DNA of 64,000 nucleotides from Lustribacter sp965277075 (GTDB lineage: Bacteria > Vulcanimicrobiota > Vulcanimicrobiia > Vulcanimicrobiales > Vulcanimicrobiaceae), in assembly GCA_965277075.1 (NCBI GenBank), contig OZ255707.1:1240001-1304000 (forward strand), read 5' to 3'. Each line of letters begins with the position of its first letter. Within the stretch, counting starts at the first letter, position 1. Of this stretch, positions 59,514-64,000 are shown piece after piece. Below the pieces are notes generated by a model. The model was not told where the DNA came from, made no database searches, and worked only from the letters and a program-made list of their open reading frames with translations. Position numbers and translations under genes: made by a program.

Positions 59514-60023
59514 GTGGCCATCACCAAAGGCCGATCGTCCCTGTCGGGAACGACGTCGACGCTCAAGGTCGGCGACACCGCGCCGCCCGTCGTGTTGCCG
59601 GCGCACAACGCCGACGCCCCGTGGAATCTCGCCCACGCAAAGGGAACATCGAACGTCGTCTTGGCGTTTTTCCCGTTTGCGTTCACGCCGGTTTGAACGA
59701 GTCAGCTGCCGTCGTACGAGCGCGATCTCGCGCGCTTCACCGACGCGAATGCTCAAGTTGTGGGCATTTCAATCGACCACAAACCGGCTCTGAAGGCGTG
59801 GGCCGAATCGATCGGGGGCATCACGTTCCCGATGCTTAGCGACTTCTGGCCGCACGGCAAGATCGCCCAAGCCTACGGCGTGTTTCGCTCCGAGCAAGGT
59901 ATGACCGAGCGCGCAATCTTCATCATCGACACCGCCGGAATCGTGCGCTATATCGACGTGCACGACATCGCCGAACAGCCTGACGAAGAGCAGCTCTTCG
60001 AGGTTCTCGCGACCCTGGGGTAA
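59514..60023 (+). CDS. AhpE-like peroxiredoxin with in-frame TGA at the peroxidatic position (predicted selenoprotein)
   Basis: 169 aa if TGA at 59694-59696 is read as selenocysteine. The N-terminal part (VGDTAPPVVLPAHN, VVLAFFPFAFTPV) ends at the TGA and the same frame continues for 109 codons (TSQLPSYERDLARF, PMLSDFWPHGKIAQAYGVF, RAIFIIDTAGIVRYI) with no further stop. The active-site rule PxxxTxxC becomes PFAFTPV-TGA, so the TGA is exactly at the peroxidatic Cys. Selenocysteine there is known in other bacterial peroxiredoxins. GTG 59514 has GAGG upstream; GTG 59499 is also possible. A candidate SECIS hairpin follows the TGA. The alternative is a nonsense mutation or sequencing error (TGC to TGA). 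Confidence 0.85.
59710..59745 (+). promoter_or_regulatory. Candidate bacterial SECIS element
   Basis: Starting 14 nt after the TGA, the mRNA can fold two ways. One: CGAG/CUCG stem (59717-59720 with 59727-59730) with 6-nt apical loop CGCGAU, 24 nt from the UGA and with G second in the loop, fitting the loose bacterial SECIS rules. Two: a longer stem (59718-59724 with 59731-59737) above a lower CGUCG/CGACG stem. Position and shape fit SelB recognition; no experimental support. Confidence 0.5.
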
Positions 60024-60056
60024 ACCCGACGACCGTGTCGAAAAAATCAGCAGGTG

Positions 60057-60854
60057 ATGCCTGGGAAATCCGTTCGACCGCGCGACTTACGCGAAGCGCT
60101 GGGTTTTGCGTTCGTTCACCGGACCGGCGTGCGGTGGCGCGCCGGAACGAGCGCGATGTTGAACGTTGCCTACGATGGCGCACCGGACGGTGCGACCGTC
60201 GTCGACGTGCGCGATGTCGCCGAATTCCACACCGTGCGTTCCGACCGCACCGGAACGTCGATCGGCGCGTTCATCGCTGCCGACGCGCTGGCGCAGGACA
60301 CATCGCTCGCGAACGCGCTCGGCGCGGCGCCGCTCGGACCGCACGAAGCGATCTTCCGCTTGAACGCGCTCGGCGCGCGTGTTCTGATCGCGGGCCCGGG
60401 CGCCACGCGCACGGCAGATCTCGGCGCGTTCGCGACCGCGCCGCTTCCCGCGCACGAGATTCCGGTTTCGATCACCCTCGGGGCGACGACGCAGAGCGTT
60501 TGGTTCGGCGATCGGCGCCTGAAGCGTCGCGACGGCGCCGCGTCGTTTGAACTTCACGTCCACGTCGCGCTCGCGCTCACCGGTCACCGCGTCGTCCGGG
60601 CCACCGTCGCGTACAGCCTTGACGGCGGATCGCCCGTCCTCATGCCGGCGATCTCGACCGAACTCGGTGGAAGCGTCATCGGGAAATCGACGTTCGCCAA
60701 TGCGGCACGGCGCGGGGCGGACGCGTTTCGCGGCGATGACGAGCGGACGAACGTGCTGCGCCGAACGATCATCCCCTTACTGCTCTCCGCATTCAACGAT
60801 GCCTACACGGCTTCGCGGGGCTCGTGTCGCTCTCTTAGCCAACCACCTTCGTAA
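60057..60854 (+). CDS. CoxM/xanthine-dehydrogenase-like FAD-binding domain protein (divergent)
   Basis: 265 aa. The order of segments resembles the FAD-binding medium subunit of molybdenum hydroxylases: RDLREALGFAF, WRAGTSAMLN in place of LAGGTDL, VVDVRDVAEF, then a C-terminal domain ending ANAARRGADAFRGDDERTNVLRRTIIPLLLSAFNDA. The canonical FAD pyrophosphate motif is eroded, and no large or [2Fe-2S] subunit gene is adjacent. FAD binding is uncertain. AGCAGG precedes ATG 60057. The end overlaps the converging SIS gene by 20 nt. Confidence 0.5.
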   Translation: MPGKSVRPRDLREALGFAFVHRTGVRWRAGTSAMLNVAYDGAPDGATVVDVRDVAEFHTVRSDRTGTSIGAFIAADALAQDTSLANALGAAPLGPHEAIFRLNALGARVLIAGPGATRTADLGAFATAPLPAHEIPVSITLGATTQSVWFGDRRLKRRDGAASFELHVHVALALTGHRVVRATVAYSLDGGSPVLMPAISTELGGSVIGKSTFANAARRGADAFRGDDERTNVLRRTIIPLLLSAFNDAYTASRGSCRSLSQPPS

Positions 60855-61818
60855 TTCCACGTGGCGCGTCACCGTCGATCCCGCTGGCGCGGCCCAATTC
60901 GAGGGCGAGTTGCTGACCGGCCACCAGGAGCCCGAGAGCGCTCCACGCGGCCGGCACCGCCGGCCCGATACCGTCCGGTCCGGCGAACGCAAGGACCGTC
61001 GCTCCCGCGCGCTGCGCTGCGCTGGAGAGTTTGCGCTGCGCCGGATCGTCCGGTGCGAGCAAGAGCAACGCGCAACGCGCATCGAGCATCGCGACGCCGC
61101 CGTGACGGAATTCGCCGGCCGCCACGCCTTCCGCGTGACGATAGGTCGCCTCTTTACACTTGAGCGCAATCTCGCGCGCAATCGGGATGCTGTCACCGCT
61201 CCCGGCGACGATGATGTTCGTCGCGCCCGCCAACCGTGCGACGACGCCCGCGGTTTCGTCGCGCGCCCGCCCGGCAAGCCATGCCTCGACCGCGACCGCC
61301 GCCGCACGCAACGACACGCGCGCGCCATCGGCATCATCCGCTGCGGCGAGCGCCATGATCGCGGCCATCGCGGTGACGCTCTTCGTTGCGGGTACCGCGC
61401 GTTCGTCACCGGCCGCCACGGCGACGGCAACGTGCGCGCGCACGGCGAGCGGCGAGGCGACGTCGTTCGTGATCGCGACGCAACGTGCCGCCGGAAAGCA
61501 ATCAAGGGCTGCGAGGACGTCTGCGGAGCGCCCGCTCTGCGAGAGGGCGACGACCGTCGCCGGGACGAACGGCGCGCGGTCCGACGGCACGTCGGTTGCG
61601 GCAAGCGCGAACGCGGCTCGACCACTTCGCCGCAGCACGCGCGCCGCGAGTTGCGCCACGAAGAAACTGCTGCCGCTACCGATGAGCAAGATCGGGTTCG
61701 AGCCGATCGCATCGCGCACAAGGCACGCTGCGGGCGATGCCGCCAGCGCTCGCCAGATCGCCGGTTGCTCCGCGATCTCGGCCGCGAACACCCGGCCGAG
61801 TGTCGTGCGCACGTTCAC
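60835..61818 (-). CDS. SIS-domain sugar-phosphate isomerase/deaminase-like protein
   Basis: 327 aa with two SIS domains. Domain 1: LLIGSGSSFFVAQLAARVL and VVALSQSGRSADVLAAL; domain 2: IIVAGSGDSIPIAREIALKCKEATYRHAEGVAAGEFRHGG, the latter resembling the GlmS isomerase/AgaS segment that holds the catalytic Glu and His. A role on amino-sugar phosphates is likely. GTG 61818 overlaps the sufD stop (GTGA), and pgi lies on the other side of sufD. Confidence 0.85.
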   Translation of the reverse strand: MNVRTTLGRVFAAEIAEQPAIWRALAASPAACLVRDAIGSNPILLIGSGSSFFVAQLAARVLRRSGRAAFALAATDVPSDRAPFVPATVVALSQSGRSADVLAALDCFPAARCVAITNDVASPLAVRAHVAVAVAAGDERAVPATKSVTAMAAIMALAAADDADGARVSLRAAAVAVEAWLAGRARDETAGVVARLAGATNIIVAGSGDSIPIAREIALKCKEATYRHAEGVAAGEFRHGGVAMLDARCALLLLAPDDPAQRKLSSAAQRAGATVLAFAGPDGIGPAVPAAWSALGLLVAGQQLALELGRASGIDGDAPRGITKVVG

Positions 61819-63182
61819 GACGCAAACGTTTCCGGAACATCCTCGAGCCGAGCGTCGAGCAACGTGCGCACTTCGTCGCGCAACGCGTCACCCGGAAATC
61901 CGGCGATCGCCGGTTCGCAAAACGCCAACGCCATCATGCGCTCCGCGGTACGCCGCGAAATGCCGCGACTCTGGACGTAGAATAGGTCCTCTTCATCGAG
62001 CGAACCGATGGTCGCCGCGTGCAATGCCGACACGTGGCCGGATGCGATTTCGAGCACCGGCGTAACGTCGAGTGATGCGTCTCGCGAGAGCAGCAGTCCG
62101 GCTTCGCGGAGCGATGCGTTGACAGATTCGATCCCGGCATCGATCGTGATCTTCCCGAAAAAACGGCCGCGCGCGCGATCGGTCGCTGCGCCGCGGACGA
62201 TCGCCCGCGAACGCGTATGCGACGCGGCGTGGCGCATCGCGAGCGCAAGGTCGGCATGCTGGAAGCCGCGCGCGAATGACAGCGCATTGACCTCACATGC
62301 CGCGTGCAGCCCCGACAACTCCACGTCGACCGCCGAGCGCGCGAGCGCGCCGCCGAGATCGGCGAGGTGCCAGGCGACGTTCGCTCCGGTCGCGCAGCGC
62401 GCGCCGCGATGGAGAATGAGGCGTGCGCCGTCGTCCGCATCTTGCACGACGACATAATCGAGCCGCGCGTTCGCGTCGAGTTGCGCTTCGACGATTCCGG
62501 CGACGAACGACTCGCCCTCGCCCAAATGCCGTTCGTAGATCGTGACGTTCGCGTTCGCTCCGAGACGGATGACCGTGTGAGGAAAAACGGCGCTCGTCGC
62601 TCCCGGACGCGTGCTCCATATCAACTGTATCGGCGCATCGAGAGAAACACCGGCGGGTACGTCGACGAACGCACCGCAATTTTGAAACGCGGTCGCCAGC
62701 GCGACGAAGCGATCCGCATCGAACGGAACGATCGTGCCGTGGACCGCATCGACCGCCGCGGCGTCACGGTGCCTCGCATCGGCAAGCGCGATCGCCGTGA
62801 CGCGCGGATCGCCGGTCGGGCGCTGCGGATCGAGATAGGTGCTCGAAAGATGAACGACGCCGCCTGCATTCGCAAGCGCAAGTGCCGGCGCGTCTCCCTC
62901 GCCGGGGGCACGCTGGACAACGGCCGGCAACGCGGGAACACGTAACCGTCCCGTCGACCACGCGAGTTCCTCGAAGGGCAATGCGGCATACGGGTGACGC
63001 CAGCCCAGAGGGAGCACCGGAACATCCGCCCCGCGCTGTGTATACGCTGCAAGCGCACGCCGGCGTAACTCGGCATTCACCGCGCCGCCGCCGTTCGAGC
63101 CGGCATCTTCTACTTCACGAAGCACGGCGGCAAGCACGCGCGCCGTCGGTTGAAAATCGAGCGGCTCGGCTATCGACGGCAT
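61815..63182 (-). CDS. sufD: SufB/SufD-family Fe-S cluster assembly protein
   Basis: 455 aa. The SufBD beta-helix core is clear: LGANANVTIYERHLGEGESFVAGIVEAQLDANARLDYVVVQD, ALAMRHAASHTRSRAIVRGAATDRARGRFFGKITIDAG, LLLSRDASLDVTPVLEIASGHVSALHAATIGSLDEEDLFYVQSRGISRRTAERMM. The shorter N-terminus and lack of extra Cys favour SufD over SufB. ATG 63182 is 44 bp from the divergent pgi start. SufB, SufC and SufS are not in the window. Confidence 0.88.
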   Translation of the reverse strand: MPSIAEPLDFQPTARVLAAVLREVEDAGSNGGGAVNAELRRRALAAYTQRGADVPVLPLGWRHPYAALPFEELAWSTGRLRVPALPAVVQRAPGEGDAPALALANAGGVVHLSSTYLDPQRPTGDPRVTAIALADARHRDAAAVDAVHGTIVPFDADRFVALATAFQNCGAFVDVPAGVSLDAPIQLIWSTRPGATSAVFPHTVIRLGANANVTIYERHLGEGESFVAGIVEAQLDANARLDYVVVQDADDGARLILHRGARCATGANVAWHLADLGGALARSAVDVELSGLHAACEVNALSFARGFQHADLALAMRHAASHTRSRAIVRGAATDRARGRFFGKITIDAGIESVNASLREAGLLLSRDASLDVTPVLEIASGHVSALHAATIGSLDEEDLFYVQSRGISRRTAERMMALAFCEPAIAGFPGDALRDEVRTLLDARLEDVPETFAS

Positions 63183-63226
63183 GCCGGGAGGCTTCGGCAA
63201 CACCGGCGCCGGACCCAACCCGCGCC

Positions 63227-64000
63227 ATGCAAGGTCAACACCTCGCCGCGCCGGCGAACGATACCGCGTGGGCTGCGCTCGAAGCGCACGCACGCACCAT
63301 GCGCGACGTCCACATGCGCGAACTCTTCGCGCAAGACCCGAAGCGCGGCGAGCGGCTTACGGCCGAAGCCGCCGGCATCTTCCTCGACTATTCGAAGCAC
63401 CGGGCCAACGATGAAACGCTGCGGCTGCTTATCGCGCTTGCCGAGGCCTCGGGTTTGCGCGAACGTATCGATGCGATGTTCCGCGGCGAAAAAATCAACG
63501 TTTCCGAGGATCGCGCCGTGCTGCACGTTGCGCTGCGAGCGCCGCGTGATGCGGTGATTCTCGTCGACGGTCACAATGTCGTTCCCGACGTCCACGACGT
63601 GCTCGACAAGATGAGTGATTTTTCGAACCGGATCCGAAGCGGTGCGTGGGTCGGTCATACCGGCAAGCGCATCCGCAACGTCGTAAACGTCGGCATCGGC
63701 GGCTCTGATCTGGGGCCCGTGATGGCGTATGAAGCGCTGCGCTTCTACAGCCGGCGCGACATGACGTTCCGGTTCGTCTCGAACGTCGACAGCACCGATT
63801 TCGCAGAAGCCGTGATCGACCTTGACGCGAGCGAAACGCTCTTTATCATTTCGTCGAAGACGTTCACGACGCTCGAGACGATGACCAACGCGCATACTGC
63901 CCGGTCGTGGATGCTCGAGAAACTCGGCGGCGACGAATCTGCGGTCGCCAAGCACTTCGTCGCCGTGTCGACCAACGCCGGTGAGGTCGCGAAATTCGGC
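63227..64000 (+). CDS. pgi: Glucose-6-phosphate isomerase (3' end beyond the window)
   Basis: Open frame from ATG 63227 to the right edge (258 codons). LFAQDPKRGERLTAEAAGIFLDYSKHRANDET, GEKINVSEDRAVLHVALRAPRD, NVVNVGIGGSDLGPVMAYEAL, RFVSNVDSTDFAEAV and LFIISSKTFTTLETMTNAHTARSW are diagnostic; SKTFTTLET includes the phosphate-binding loop. The C-terminal catalytic half is cut off. It interconverts glucose-6-P and fructose-6-P, and is divergent from sufD. Confidence 0.95.
   Translation, partial: MQGQHLAAPANDTAWAALEAHARTMRDVHMRELFAQDPKRGERLTAEAAGIFLDYSKHRANDETLRLLIALAEASGLRERIDAMFRGEKINVSEDRAVLHVALRAPRDAVILVDGHNVVPDVHDVLDKMSDFSNRIRSGAWVGHTGKRIRNVVNVGIGGSDLGPVMAYEALRFYSRRDMTFRFVSNVDSTDFAEAVIDLDASETLFIISSKTFTTLETMTNAHTARSWMLEKLGGDESAVAKHFVAVSTNAGEVAKFG

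Noticed and set aside
1..64000. CRISPR arrays, prophage, insertion sequences or defence islands
   Set aside because: No regularly spaced repeats, integrase, transposase or nuclease/methylase cluster could be found; gene content and codon style look uniform.

Overview
The window is a GC-rich, densely packed bacterial chromosome segment. It looks like a diderm: it has a TolC-type outer-membrane factor and an RND pump. Many genes are chained by 1-4 nt overlaps (ATGA or GTGA). The gene mix is HslUV, SufD, TrmFO, class I-beta DAHP synthase, a CGNR regulator, a GH15 glucoamylase-like protein, a HiPIP-like protein and CHAD and SpoIIE proteins. From memory and without a search, this fits an uncultured soil or desert phylum such as Candidatus Eremiobacterota (WPS-2)/Vulcanimicrobiota. 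That placement is an inference. No tRNA, rRNA, insertion sequence, integrase or CRISPR array is visible, so this looks like ordinary chromosomal backbone. No gene-free stretch exceeds about 170 bases.

Layout. 1-5.6 kb: a BlaI/BlaR-like regulatory pair followed by an RND permease and a TolC homologue, with a BlaI-type operator just before the permease. 5.6-8.7 kb: small stress genes and a DsbD-like protein. 8.7-16 kb: one overlapping operon carrying all seven shikimate-pathway steps plus prephenate dehydratase, headed by a prephenate dehydratase-ACT-DAHP synthase fusion. It is preceded by a Tyr/Phe-rich leader peptide and an attenuator-type terminator. 16-20 kb: GH15 enzyme, HiPIP-like protein, HslU, HslV. 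20-25 kb: hydrolase remnant, CGNR regulator, TrmFO, topoisomerase I. A lysine-rich histone H1-like protein is divergent from topA. 25-36 kb: OppF/OppD, SecG, DXS, a PAP2-like membrane protein, a three-PAS SpoIIE phosphatase, MurI, an amidase and a GerMN protein.

36-48 kb: an unrecognised coiled-coil protein; a homoserine dehydrogenase preceded by a Thr/Ile/Met leader peptide with a clear terminator and antiterminator; a prohibitin-like protein; a class A beta-lactamase; a VIT1-like transporter; and a cluster resembling aromatic-acid catabolism (dihydroxyphthalate decarboxylase-like, class II aldolase, FAD monooxygenase, three tandem RraA-family aldolases) that also contains PanB. 48-64 kb: GlpX, CHAD protein, ModF-like ATPase, a second homoserine dehydrogenase with an ACT domain, YceI, FlaG-like and ATP-grasp ORFs, EttA, a degenerate HD-GYP regulator, a peroxiredoxin, a SIS-domain protein, SufD and the start of Pgi.

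Most notable points. (1) An AhpE-like peroxiredoxin has an in-frame TGA exactly at the peroxidatic cysteine, followed by a hairpin that could be a bacterial SECIS, so it is probably a selenoprotein. (2) Two independent leader-peptide attenuators control aromatic and threonine-family amino acid synthesis. (3) All shikimate enzymes sit in one attenuated operon headed by an unusual PDT-DAHPS fusion. (4) A BlaI/BlaR-type module appears wired to an efflux pump rather than a beta-lactamase.
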